A stretch of DNA of 64,000 bases from Melanocharis versteri (Eukaryota; Chordata; Aves; Passeriformes; Melanocharitidae), in NCBI GenBank assembly GCA_013397845.1, contig VZTG01002000.1, forward strand, positions 673,430 to 737,429. Direction: 5' to 3'. The position numbers and the translations under genes are program-made. How positions within the stretch are numbered: the stretch's first letter is position 1; each line of letters opens with the position of its first letter. The notes beneath the pieces were generated by a model. The model saw only the letters and a program-made list of their open reading frames with translations. It made no database searches and had not been told where the DNA came from. This document shows, in pieces, positions 48,755-59,320 of the stretch.

Positions 48755-51700
48755 CTTCAGAAAGAAAGGAATACAGTACAACTCAGCATGATAACATTAA
48801 CTTAAACTGTAAGTACATGACAAACATTGGGCACCACTGAGGGCAGCTGAGCGTCCCCATTGAGCTTAGGAGACACCTCAGGATTTTCTGCTACACTACA
48901 GCACCAGTACTCAGCAAAAAGTGCTTTAAAAACTTACTGTTACCAGACATAGAACATAGAGAAAACCCTTTTAAAAGTAATATAAATCATTTTTGCCAAA
49001 TATAAATGAATAGTTAGATTTTACAGAAAGTTATATTGTTTAATAGAATGTGGACATTCCTTAATTCAGTATTTATATAGTGATTTCTATAGAACAGATG
49101 CTATTTCTGTAGAACAGAAGAAGGTCTTCCCTTCCACTTTCAGAATTTGAAACAGACCTTGCTGCCCCACAGGCATTTCTTTTTTTAACTAGGAATATGC
49201 CAAAAACCCCTAACTGGGCTTAAGGACTCCCAGGTACAAGTAATCAAATCAAGCTCCATGTTTGTAAAAAAAATTATTTACCTGGGTGTGGACTTGTGGT
49301 GACTATACTCCACTCATTGCTACCTGAATGGTATCTCTGGATTTTATCATAGGTGCAGCTTCCCCTGTACCCATAGTGACCTCCAGCGACGTAGATGACT
49401 TCATGCAGGACACAGGCAGTGGCATTTCCAACACCTGTACACAGTGTGAAAGTCAAACATGCATTCAGACTTCATGTAATAACCATGGTCTCTTCCATCC
49501 ATAACTCCATTTCAAATGATTTAATATTTTAGAGTGAAATTATGCTTTCAAGTGTTTAACTGAATGTGAATAAAATAGATTTATCAAGATATTAACGTAA
49601 GTCAAGAACGACTAAATAAAACTGCAGTAACCAATACATATTGCACATAATACAGCCACACAATAGTTCACAGGATTTTTAGGCAGTAATTAAAGTCACA
49701 TTGTCTCATTGGTTTTGGAATAGGGAATTAGTTTCACTATTTCACTAAGTTAGAGCTGTTAAAAAAACACTTAGATGGCAAGAGCAAAGACAATGGGAGT
49801 TGAGATTGTTCAGTGTCTTGGGGTATCTCTTCTGATACTTTTAGTCATTCTCATAGTATTACTAATTCAGCTATTGTATAAATGAGGACAAACAGAATGG
49901 AGCCATTTTAACTCTGTCTCTAGGACAACAAAATGAAATAAAGCAAAGGGGGGGTTTGAGCACATGAGTAGTTTCACACTTATGAAAACTGGGCAAAAAC
50001 AACTGCATAGAATATGTAACTCATAGGATTTGTGTAGCATTTCTACTTTTGAAGGAAATAAAAAGAAAATAGTAGCAATGTCTGAGGAAAACATACAAAC
50101 AATGGAGAAAGTTGTAAAAGCCTGCTTTTTTTCTTTTACATATATGTCCAAAAATTCTCTTGTACATAGAAAAATACTATGTTGCATCAACTTACAGTAA
50201 ATTTTTATAATTAATTGTAAATATTTGCATTCATTTATAAAAATGTATGATATAATATAAAATTATATAATTGTAGTGCAATACGATTGTACAAGTGTAC
50301 AATATAATTGTAGTGCTGTTGTTATTGTTACAAAATAATCACAGAATAGTCTGAGTTGGAAGGGACCCAGAAAGATCATCAAGTCCAACTCTTAAGTGAA
50401 TGGCACATACAGGGATCAAACCTGCAACCTTGGCATTATTTAGCACCATGCTCTGACCAATTGAGCTCATCTCAAGAGTCAATACCCTTTGGTTAGGCTG
50501 TGATTCATACATTTTCAGTAGATCACTACTTTGGCTGCTAGAAACAGGTATTAGTTCTTTTCATTATCCTCGCACTAAAGATTAAACAAAGGATCCTGAA
50601 CAGATGATACACAGAAATAGGAGGGAACTCCATGCAAGAAGTTTTAAATTATATCACCTTTATAAATGACTGCATCGAAAATCTTATATGAAAATAATAC
50701 AGTCCCTTTACTGGAGCTTGCTCTTTGATCGTCTACTGAATGGACTCTAATCCCAGGTAGTTTTCTGATTTCTTTCTAATTTGAACAGAAACTTTACTCA
50801 TGAAAGAAGGCAAAATTAAACTGAGACTACCACTTTTCTATGTGCTGTTCTGTGGCACAGCCCAGCACAGCATTTGGATGTTTGTGGTCATTTGGCTAGT
50901 GAAGACCTGAACCAAAGCCCACTAACATTAACAGGAGATTCCCATGGACTTCTCTAGAACTTGGATCAAACCCTAAACGTTTCCATGGCTCTTAAAAATG
51001 GCAAATACAAAAGAATTGACACTGGAGGCAGACACCACACAAAAGTTTACCTACCTTTGATCATGTTTGCAATGGGAAGCCATTTCTGTATTAAAGGATC
51101 ATAAAACTCAGCTTCCTGGACTGGAGCTCCCTTTCGGTACCCTCCCAATGCATAAATGCAGCCACTCAAGGAAACTGCGCAGTGGTAATACCTTGCGTCA
51201 AGCATGGGGCAGCCTTCCGTCCACTCATCTCTCTCGCTGTTATATATCCACACGGTGTCAAGAGCTTCAATACTCTCTGTTCTGTAACCTCCTGTCACAT
51301 ATATGTCCGGTCCCAAACTAGTGACCCCATAGCTCTCTCTAGTGTGATCTGGCATCTCTGTTCCCTGGACCCATGCATTGGTTAAAGGATCCCAAACATG
51401 CACTTCTGATAAGGGATGCCAATAATATCCTCCAATCACATACATGGCTGCTGTGGATCTTCTGGAAAGACCTTTGGGATTGAGGTTCAGGGCGTTGTAT
51501 ATGAGTGACCTTATCTTACTATCATTGAGTCGGCATTTTTTTTGCAGGCTTAAAGCTGACCTCAAATACACGTTATCTAAGTCTACTTTGATGCAGCTCA
51601 GCACTTCACAGATGTCTTCAATTCTTCCTTCCACATTGTGTGCAACCCACTTAATGACAGCTTCAATGGCTGCCTCTTCTTTCTGAACATTGAGATTCTC

Positions 51701-52267
51701 TCTGGAGAGAATATAAGAGAGCTTCTCCTTGCCAATGTCCAGAAACTCTTCCTGCTTCCACACTTCTTCAAACTGCCATAACAATATCCTTCTGGACTCT
51801 TTTTCTAGCTCCGAGCAATCATGATATTCAGCAAAGGAGTGCATCCCAATGCAGTTGTCAGTATCCAAGTGCCTTACCAGAAACTGCTCACAGGCTTTCT
51901 TTACTGACACGAACTGGAGCAGGTCTGCAGCCTGGAGTAGGCTTTGGACATTTCTCTTTGTTATCTGGATCTGTGATGTGTATGCATAATTCACGAGAGC
52001 TTCCAGTACTGCATGGCTGAGCCCGGGAAGGCTGATCTGGTTTTTGGATTTTTCTTTCATATCGGCTGTGAACATGGCTTTAAAATAACTGCTGCAGGCT
52101 GCCAGGGCAGCTCTGTGGCAGTGGAAGATGACTCCCGAAGCGCACTGCAGGGTGATGTCGGTGAACAGCCCGTCCAGGTAAAACGCCCGGAACGCCTCCA
52201 AGAAGCCGGCGGGGTGCGCGGAGTCCTTGTAGAGGTACGCGTATTCCTCCTGCCCGGCCGCGGCCAT
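48444..52267 (-). CDS. KLHL23: KLHL23, Kelch-like protein 23 (BTB-BACK-Kelch)
   Basis: BTB-Kelch proteins serve as substrate adaptors of Cullin-3 ubiquitin ligases; the substrate of KLHL23 is not something the sequence shows. Three coding exons (52267-51055, 49434-49282, 48754-48444) give 1,677 nt, 558 residues, the same length as I recall for the human protein. A BTB domain (about residues 27-130, with GLFTDITLQC and HRAALAACSSYFKAMF) is followed by a BACK domain (about 135-240, HSFAEYHDCSELEKESRRIL). From about residue 275 come six Kelch repeats with the double-glycine strands VIGGYYW, VTGGYRT, ALGGYRK, VAGGHYG, VGGQTT and VTGGYSY. The start MAAAGQEEYAYLYKDSAHPA lies in a CpG island and has G at -3 and +4. 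It is downstream of PHOSPHO2 on the same strand; PHOSPHO2-KLHL23 read-through transcripts are known in human. Confidence 0.96.
49282..49434 (-). CDS. KLHL23: KLHL23 exon 2: fourth Kelch repeat
   Basis: 153 nt, acceptor TGTACAG, donor GTAAAT. It encodes VGNATACVLHEVIYVAGGHY, GYRGSCTYDKIQRYHSGSNE and WSIVTTSPHP. Phase agrees with both neighbours. Confidence 0.95.
50335..50475 (-). mobile_element. tRNA-Ile-derived SINE, TguSINE1-like (better preserved copy)
   Basis: Minus strand: A box GAGCTCAATTGG (50468-50457), tRNA-Ile-like anticodon arm, and B box GGTTTGATCCCT (50422-50411). A CR1-like tail follows, with GTCCCTTCCAACTCAGA, ending ATTCTGTGATT. It is inserted in KLHL23 intron 1. The tRNA-Ile head with a CR1 tail is, as I recall, specific to passerine birds. 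Confidence 0.88.
51055..52267 (-). CDS. KLHL23: KLHL23 exon 1: BTB, BACK and first Kelch repeats
   Basis: 1,213 nt of coding sequence from the start codon to YDPLIQKWLPIANMIKG, with donor GTAGGT. It carries residues 1-404: BTB, BACK and the first three Kelch repeats. One unresolved base (52282) lies 15 nt upstream of the start codon. Confidence 0.96.
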
Positions 52268-52620
52268 CGCCGCGCCCCGCANGCCCCCGCTCGCCTCGGC
52301 AAGGTCCGGCCCGGAGCGCCGCCGCCGCCGCCCAGGCGCTCCCCAGCCCGGGGCAGGGGTTAAAGGCTGTCCGCCGTGGTGACAGAAGGCCCGGCCGTAT
52401 TAGGGACAGCAGCAGATGCCTGGGGAGCGTCACCAGCTCGGTGTCACTCAGCCACACAACAAAGCGAGGGGCCTCGGCCGCCGCTGTCAGCGACCTGAAG
52501 CCGCCTCTCGCAGCGGCGCCCCGCGCTCCCAGGGCGCTTGGAGGAGCGATACTGGGAAGAGCAGCAAGCTCCAAGGGCTCCCCCATTACCGGAGAGCAGG
52601 AGTCGAAAGGGAGCAACCAG
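52050..52620. promoter_or_regulatory. KLHL23: CpG island over KLHL23 start
   Basis: GC-rich block covering the first KLHL23 codons and about 350 bases upstream, the expected place for its promoter. It includes the unresolved base 52282. No TATA box or start-site motif can be fixed by eye. Confidence 0.65.
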
Positions 52621-55600
52621 AGCTCTCCCCAAACTCCTGAACCTGGCAGGGTGCAAAGGACAGTCACAAATTATGCCCACAAACAGATTCCAACTATAAG
52701 TATATTTTTCAGGAAGAAGACTATATTGGCTTTTAAAACTCCTGAGAATGTGATTTACAATTTAAGAAGTAATTTTCTTCTCTGCTAGCAACACATTTTC
52801 TTTATTTGAAACACAGCAACCCCCGGAGTCAAGCAGCTGTGGGCTCTCCTTCATCTGCAGCAGGGTTTGCATCCTTTGCATCCAGCAGCCAGGCTCTCCC
52901 TGCCCTGCCAGAGCTTTCCTAGATTGAAAGAACTGCCTATAATCTCTCCTACCAAAAGGAGGTGAATATTATTATTAGCTAAGTGCCAGCAATACCCAAA
53001 AGGAGAAATTTTGAGAGTTCCCACTCGACACAGATGAAAAAACATCATATTTTTCTTTTAATTACTGGTGGTACTTCCGCCCAGCAGAAGTATGAACTAA
53101 AGAAATCCAAACAAGAAAGTGTACATGGTCGTACTCCTCTGCCATCCTCCTTCCCATGCTAACCCTGCAACAGGATTCAAGCTGGCCTTTGGCCTTTACA
53201 CAGTAACATGAGACAAAAATAAAGTGATCCAAACTAACAAAACCAAAAATTCCCCACACCTTCACACATCTTTGCCTTCCTTTTTTTCAACCCCTCTTGA
53301 TGTATTGCTAGCCCAGAGAATTGGAGTTTTGTAGTGTAACCCAGGAGTTACAACAGCCCTGCTGTCTGACATGGGCCTGTCCCTCAGCTACACTACTCCA
53401 TTTCTTTCTCTAGAAAATTCCCTTGTACAGCCCTAAGTCTTTATACATCCCCATGCCAACAGCTTTGTTTTGGTTGCATTTTCCATTTCATCAGCTTCCT
53501 ATGGACAAGCAGGAACTTCTTCCAAGTCTTAGCTGTCCTACTAGCACACAATACTAAAGCTAAGTACTCGCATTGTAGCGGTGTATGACAGTACACCTGT
53601 TACCATACAGAAAGTTTTCCACACATATATGACTTTTGTTATGCATTTTTTTTCATAACATTTTTACCTAAGTCATCTCCCTCCCAGAGACCAAGTCAGG
53701 AGGTCAGCAACACTTAGTACTAAACATGCATCCCCTTCAAGGAGCTTCTCCCTTTCTTTCAGTTGGGCTACCAGCTTAAATCAGCTTCACTCTTTGGAGA
53801 TACTCATCTCCCCTCCATTGTAACCAAATATGGAAAAATTTGGTAATGGTGGTGCTTCAGAAAAGTCCTTGCTTTTATTAAGTGGAGAAAAAAAAAACCA
53901 AACAAGACCTGATTAATAGCTTAATGGTCTGCCTACTGGAATTGAAAAATTTCTTCTGTCTCCAACATGCACTTTGTCTAGCAAATATCATCAGCTCTAC
54001 CCTCTACTTGAAGTGATTAGAACATAATTGCTAATATTTCAAGTACTATACTTTGCTTAATCTACTCTCATCTCCTGCTTCAGCACTTTCATCAAAGCCA
54101 CAGAAAGAACCGTCTTTTGAACATGAAGAACATTTTCTCACCCAATTTCTCACTCTCACAGCAAATTACAAGGAAGGTCCCTTAAGGCTAAAAGAACAAT
54201 AGTTAGTATAAGTGGAAGAAAAACCTGAGTAATCATTGATATACTACTTTTTCTTTGTTTTTAAAGTAAGCAGTAACTGAGATCCGTGGACAAACTGAAA
54301 GTAAGCTGTTCCATAACTAAGTTCTGAAAAACACAGAAGAGACCAGTACAGAATCTGGAACATTCAGCAGCACATCTAGAATTAAGGAAACACACAACTG
54401 TCCTGGTTTTGGCTGGGATAGAGTTAATTTCCTTCTTAGTAGCTGGTTCAGTGCTGTGTTTTGGATTCACTATGGGAATCATGTTGACAACACACTGATG
54501 TTTTGGTTGTTGCTAAGTGGTGCTTACCCATAGTCAAGGACTTTTCAGTTTCCCATGCTCTGTCAGTGAGAAGCTGCACAAGGAGCTGGGGGGAGCATGG
54601 CCAGGACAGCTGACCCGGACTGGCCCAAGGGATGTTCCACAGCATGGGCGGGCACACTCAGTGCAGAAACTGGGGGAGGTGGCCGGGAGGGGCCGATCGC
54701 TGCTCCGGGATGGGCTGGGCATCCATCAACGGGTGGTGAGCAGTGTATTGTACATCACTTGTTTCTCCTTGGAGGAGGACTTCATTCCTTTCTCTCTCCT
54801 TTTCATTACAAGTATCATAATCATTTAGTACTACCATGTTTTTATTTTGTTTCAATTATTAAATTGTTCTCATCTCAACCCACGAAGTTTTAATTTTTTC
54901 CCCTAACTCTCCTCCCCACTGAGTGGGAGGGTTGGAGTGCACAAGCAGCTCTACTTAGTTGCCAGCTGGGGTCAAATAATGACAACAATTTAAAACCTAA
55001 AGTAACATATGAAATTGCCCTATGCAACAGCCATTACCATTCTTTTGTATGACCTGTAAAACAGAAAACTTAAACCTGCCACCACCTGAGACCCACCAGT
55101 CCTTAGATGTCTTTGTGCCCTTGCACAAGACAATAGGGCAAGATCCCAAATATTAACACCTCAGACACGTATCAAATATCCTTCACTAAAGCCAGGCTCC
55201 TGAGAACTCAAGTATATTACTTTGGACATCTTAGGCAACAGACTGTTCAAAGCAACCTTCTACAATACAGTAAAATAGGGGAGGCAAGGAAAGAGGTACA
55301 CAAGAGAAATTTATGTAAACTATCAGCCTGAAAAAAGGCAAGACCACTCAAAAATCTTCAATTAAGGAGAAAGAAGGTAGTGACATCATCAAACGTCTAT
55401 AACAAAATGAGAATAATGTTGCACAGAAAATGAAGACAGATATGGCAACTGCAGGCTGCTGAGCTACACGTCAGACATCTGCAACTGAGGAGCTGTGAAA
55501 GTTGGACTAATCTCTCAGTTATTAAAACACTTAAGCTAAAAGTGACCTCAGTTTAATAGCAGACTACATCAGCATTTTGAACCTTTTGTGGGATATAAGA

Positions 55601-56199
55601 ACAAAAACCTTTGGCATGAAAACACATTATTTAACTTTAATGAGACTTACTTTTAATACCTTTATATGCATAGTCCAACACTTGGGGCTCATCTCACCGT
55701 CAGTGGTAAAGAGAAAGACTGCATGTTCACAAACAATTCTTTAAAACTATGTAGACAGAACAATCTGTTTAAACGTTAAAATGGATACAGATGTTTCCTT
55801 CCAGAGTGTAAGAGATTGTACTATAGATATAGATGAGAATGAATGGGTAAAATCATGTATGTATATGTATGTACCATTCTGTGGGCCTGTGCACTGCAGC
55901 AGAAACTAAGGAGGAAAAAGGCATCTGGCTGACTCACAGCTTTCGCATGGAAGATCAAGCCAGTGTCAGCTCTGCACAGAGTGGCAGCAGCACGCTGTTG
56001 GGGCAGCAGTCAGAAGGGGAGAGAGACTTTTCTTTAAATGAAAGAGCAACATCCTTACAGCTTTCCAGAAGAGAAAGGGTCTGACCAACCAAAGGCTGAC
56101 ACCTACACTTGTGTATACTCTCTCCAGGCCTGACGACACACAGGCCAGCAGAATACATGACACAAATTAGTTGTGTTGCATTTGTCAGTGACAGCAACT
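52621..56199. other. Spacer between KLHL23 and PHOSPHO2
   Basis: No coding exon supported. The solo LTR at 54399-54984 is the main feature. Spliced leaders of KLHL23 or read-through exons could be present but are not visible. Confidence 0.7.
54399..54984 (+). mobile_element. Solo LTR of an avian endogenous retrovirus (586 bp)
   Basis: The element starts TGTCCTGGTTTTGGCTGGGA and ends CAGCTGGGGTCAAATAATGACA, with TG...CA termini. The flanks are ACAAC (54394-54398) and ACAAT (54985-54989), a near-match 5-bp target duplication as expected for ERVL-type elements. No internal viral genes are present, so it is a solo LTR left by recombination. It lies between PHOSPHO2 and KLHL23. Confidence 0.85.
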
Positions 56200-56205
56200 T
56201 TTATT
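56200..56205 (-). terminator. PHOSPHO2: Candidate PHOSPHO2 poly(A) signal
   Basis: Minus-strand AATAAA about 550 nt after the PHOSPHO2 stop codon. It is the plausible end of a moderate 3' untranslated region, but AATAAA is frequent by chance in this AT-rich stretch. Confidence 0.4.
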
Positions 56206-56755
56206 GTCTTTACAATACAAGGTAATACAAACTATTAAAAAGTAATTTTGTTTGGTAAAATATTTAGTAGATTGAAAATATAAATGCATCTTTGGACTAA
56301 ACAAGATTACAAACAAATAATTTACCATCAGATCAAAGAAATATAAAAGCCAACAGCTCCAGAACCATGCTCCTGGCACCTAATGTTTTCTAATAAAGAA
56401 TTTCATTCTCTGGAGCAGTAATCCTACTCCTTCCCCTAAGTGTGTGGGACTACAAAGGTCAGTTACATACTTGGTAAAGGGCTGGAGGGGAGGGAGTAGA
56501 CTAAAAATAATGACAAGTCCTGTCCCAACCCCCCTTTCTCCACTTATGTTGGAATCTGTACTGTGTTACAAGGCCTTTTTTACTGCACTTTCTCATTATT
56601 ACCAGGATTGAACATAAACAGTTTTATGTTGTGTTTAAAAAAACATTATTTCAGATAATAGCCCAATTTTACAATTTTGAACTTTTATACGCATGCAGTT
56701 TTTCTCTCCCAGGAAGTTAAAATGTAACTGCATCAGTTTCCTTTCATCATTTGAA

Positions 56756-57481
56756 TCACTCCTTTACAAGTAGTTTCAGGTAAGACATAATGTCAATTGC
56801 AGATGACCAAACCAGAACAGAACACTGTACAGGACTGAGACTTTGGGCCAGTTGAGAAATCTTTTTCTCCAAGGTATACCCCTGCCTGGGCATAGCAATA
56901 TCATTCTTCTTCAGAAACATTACTGGACATAAGTCATTCCCACCATCACCTATATATACAATTTGTGTATAACTCACTCCTCGCTCCAACTGTTTATCTA
57001 GAAATTCTTTTAAAACTTCCCTTTTGCAAAGGTTTTTAGGGCACTTTGCACAATGGTGAGCATGGAAGTGCTGTACAGTAAGATAGCCAGTACTGCTGAA
57101 TGCTGCAGGGTTTGTAAACACTTCATCAAACACTTTATGGAAGTCAGCAGCTTTCAAAATCCAGTCAATAAATACTGTATTAGAATCTGAAACAATTATA
57201 CAGTCAAACAACTCCTTGTTCTCGCCAATAAATCCCAGAAGTTCTATCATTCCCGCAGTGAAAGGAATTGTTGTCATAGTTCTTTTCATCTCATCTTCTT
57301 TGACACCATTGTCTCCCAAGTAGACAAAGACTCTGCCCATATATTCTGTCCAATGTCCTGGTTGGTAAGAGTTTCTTAATCCATTAGGCAGTTTTCTCTC
57401 AGGAGCACATTTCACAATCCACGTGTCACTATTTTCATCTATGATTGTATGGTCAAAATCAAAAACCAACAGAAATTTCAT
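56756..57481 (-). CDS. PHOSPHO2: PHOSPHO2, HAD-superfamily pyridoxal phosphate phosphatase
   Basis: PHOSPHO2 is a haloacid-dehalogenase-type phosphatase related to PHOSPHO1 and reported to act on pyridoxal 5'-phosphate. The whole 241-residue coding sequence is in one exon, entered by the acceptor TTCTCACAG two bases before the start codon. HAD motif I, DFDHT, has the nucleophile D8 and acid/base D10. Motif II is S98 in VSDSN, the motif III lysine is probably K153 or K149, and motif IV is GDGGND at 178-183. The cysteine/histidine-rich segment HFHAHHCAKCPKNLCKREVL (about 138-157) is typical of the PHOSPHO family. It is divergent from CFAP210 across a CpG island and followed by KLHL23 on the same strand. 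No break or missing catalytic residue is seen. Confidence 0.96.
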   Translation of the reverse strand: MKFLLVFDFDHTIIDENSDTWIVKCAPERKLPNGLRNSYQPGHWTEYMGRVFVYLGDNGVKEDEMKRTMTTIPFTAGMIELLGFIGENKELFDCIIVSDSNTVFIDWILKAADFHKVFDEVFTNPAAFSSTGYLTVQHFHAHHCAKCPKNLCKREVLKEFLDKQLERGVSYTQIVYIGDGGNDLCPVMFLKKNDIAMPRQGYTLEKKISQLAQSLSPVQCSVLVWSSAIDIMSYLKLLVKE

Positions 57482-57823
57482 AGCTGTGAGAAAATAGTTT
57501 CCAAAACAAACAAAAAAGAAAATTATTTATATAAACACAAGCACTATATTCCTACCCTGACCTTGTGCTCAGAAGAGAAAAATTCTGGAAGAAAATATCT
57601 GAACAAAGTAAACTATTTATGGGCACTACTGCAATGGGAAGTTGTGCTGTAGCTAAAAATGCGGTTTGTAAATGCCAAAGTTCAGCGTCCAACTTTTGTT
57701 TAAAGCAGTTAGTGTGACAGTATCTAAACTCATGCTGCAGTTACTAATACTTGCTAACACAGCACCAATCTTCCTGTACTCACACACCATCAGTTTGAGC
57801 AGAAACTAATTTGTCCATCAGCA

Positions 57824-57837
57824 TTTGCCGATGCAAC
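57824..57837 (-). promoter_or_regulatory. RFX X-box-like motif near CFAP210/PHOSPHO2 promoter
   Basis: The minus strand reads GTTGCATCGGCAAA, an imperfect inverted repeat close to the RFX X-box (GTTGCCATGGCAAC), with 10 of 14 positions equal and both half-sites recognisable. RFX factors drive cilia genes, which fits CFAP210. One weak site may be chance. Confidence 0.3.
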
Positions 57838-57949
57838 CAAACTGGGATTCTCCCGGCAAAACGCCTCAGTAGGTATTTCAAAAGGAAACGTCCACCAAAC
57901 AGACGGAGCCTGTGCCTTCAACGAGGCCGCACTAAATCAAAGCAGCCAA

Positions 57950-58330
57950 CGAAACGAAACGCAGCCGTTTGTGAAGCTGAATCTGCCGGCCCGTCACGGG
58001 CAGGTCAGCCCTGTGCCGCAGGCAGCAGAGCAGCGCGCCCGGNAGCGGGACCCGGCGGGAGGGCAGGGCCGAGCCCGCGGCCGCACGGCTCCGCGAGGCT
58101 GTAGGGGTGCCCAGCGTGACTCTCCCCAGAGCTCCCCCAGCTGCAGACCGCCAGAGGGGCTGTTTCTCCCTAGGAACTGAGTGGAGAGAACTGACCTGAA
58201 CGCAGCGCAGGTCCAGAAACCTCCAAGGGCAGCAGCTGGGGAAGAACGAGGGGCTTGGCAGATTCCTGCCCGCAGGGCGCAGCCGCATCAGTGCGCCTTT
58301 ACTTCTGGCGAGGCTGTCTTCACCTAGGAC
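57950..58330. promoter_or_regulatory. CpG island between PHOSPHO2 and CFAP210, likely bidirectional promoter
   Basis: Short GC-rich block between the divergent PHOSPHO2 (acceptor at 57483, so a leader exon lies upstream) and CFAP210. It contains one unresolved base at 58043. The leader exons of both genes are probably here, but no donor could be assigned with confidence. Confidence 0.6.
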
Positions 58331-59111
58331 AGAGGGAGAGGATCAGGTCTGGTCCCTGTCGGGAAACTGGTCAGCAACGGCATCTGGAAAACAGACTTTG
58401 GCACTGGTGTCACTCTAAGAGAAAGCCTCCTTCCCTTTCAGACACGGCGTGTCAGTCTGCTGCAAATCACACAGTTTCTACAGAACGCCACTCTACAGAG
58501 TGCCATGCCCTTCAAAAATGGTGGTGACACCTGAAAGAGCATTTCACAAAACCTAGACGTCAACTAGAAAAGCTGCATTTATGCCTGCACACGTGTATGT
58601 AAGCCTAATGCAACAGAGAAATGCTAGTCTTGCCAACAAATCAAAAACTGTTCTACCACAGAACTATTTCAGTAAACATGATGAGTATGCTGGACACCGT
58701 AGTAATGCACAGTTTGTGCCCAAATTGCTGCCTCATCCAGCCAGCGGAATGGCTTTACCAATATTCTCCCTTTCATTTTGGGAATGGTCTCTGCTCCCTG
58801 CTGTTCTAAGAATCATGCCCAAGTACTGCCTGGGAAGTGTGTTACTACAAGCCAAACCCGCACATACACACAAACAGGCAAGGGCACATACAAACAGTCC
58901 AGTCAGTGCCCATCCAAGTACACGCACTGGTCATAGGTAGACTACAGATACAGATACCCTGTCTTAGCTCTGGGTTTGGGGATGGGGGACTAACTAATAC
59001 TAAGGATAACTTAGTATTGTTACCATGCCAGAATTCAAATTGTGATACACGTTTGATTATTGGATTTTCTAGTATCAAGAAACCTTCGTATTTTTCCTTC
59101 CCTCTGCACAG
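58331..59111. other. Region upstream of the first CFAP210 exon seen
   Basis: Should contain the first CFAP210 intron. A short CA-rich stretch lies near 58857-58890. No start-codon exon with the required phase was identified. Confidence 0.6.
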
Positions 59112-59320
59112 CACATCATTTGAAAGAAAAGAATGTTCTAGATGAGTGTTTCCTTCCAAATGAAGCAGATCTTCGTCAGGTCATTGTATTGCCAAAAGCA
59201 GAATGGGAAAGGATTCAGGGCAGCACTAGAGAAGCAGCACACATCCGTGAGAAGAAAGAACAGGAAGAAGTGCACTCGGACTCCAAAGCTGCTGGAAAAG
59301 ACTCGCCCAGTGCTACTCTG
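59112..59320 (+). CDS. CFAP210: CFAP210 exon (DLRQVIVLPKAEWERI)
   Basis: 209 nt, acceptor CTGCACAG, donor GTAAGT. It encodes HHLKEKNVLDECFLPNEADL, RQVIVLPKAEWERIQGSTRE and a Lys/Glu-rich stretch to SPSATL. The second base of a codon comes first, so an upstream coding exon supplies one base. Confidence 0.9.

Larger units (their letters stand above)
48755..51054. other. KLHL23 introns
   Basis: Intron 48755-49281 has nothing notable. Intron 49435-51054 holds the SINE, with an AT-rich patch at 50200-50330 beside it in which a TATAATTGTAGTGC motif is repeated. Confidence 0.8.

Noticed and set aside
50400..50475. Possible tRNA-Ile gene on the minus strand in KLHL23 intron 1
   Set aside because: The tRNA-like part runs without a terminator into a CR1-like tail, as in TguSINE1.
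54513..54893. Open frames inside the LTR region
   Set aside because: They are short, overlapping, on both strands and unlike retroviral proteins; an LTR is not expected to code.
58581..58598. Start codon followed by a possible donor (MPAHVY, then GTAAGC) as CFAP210 exon 1
   Set aside because: It ends on a codon boundary, whereas the 59112 exon needs one leftover base, so the frames do not join.
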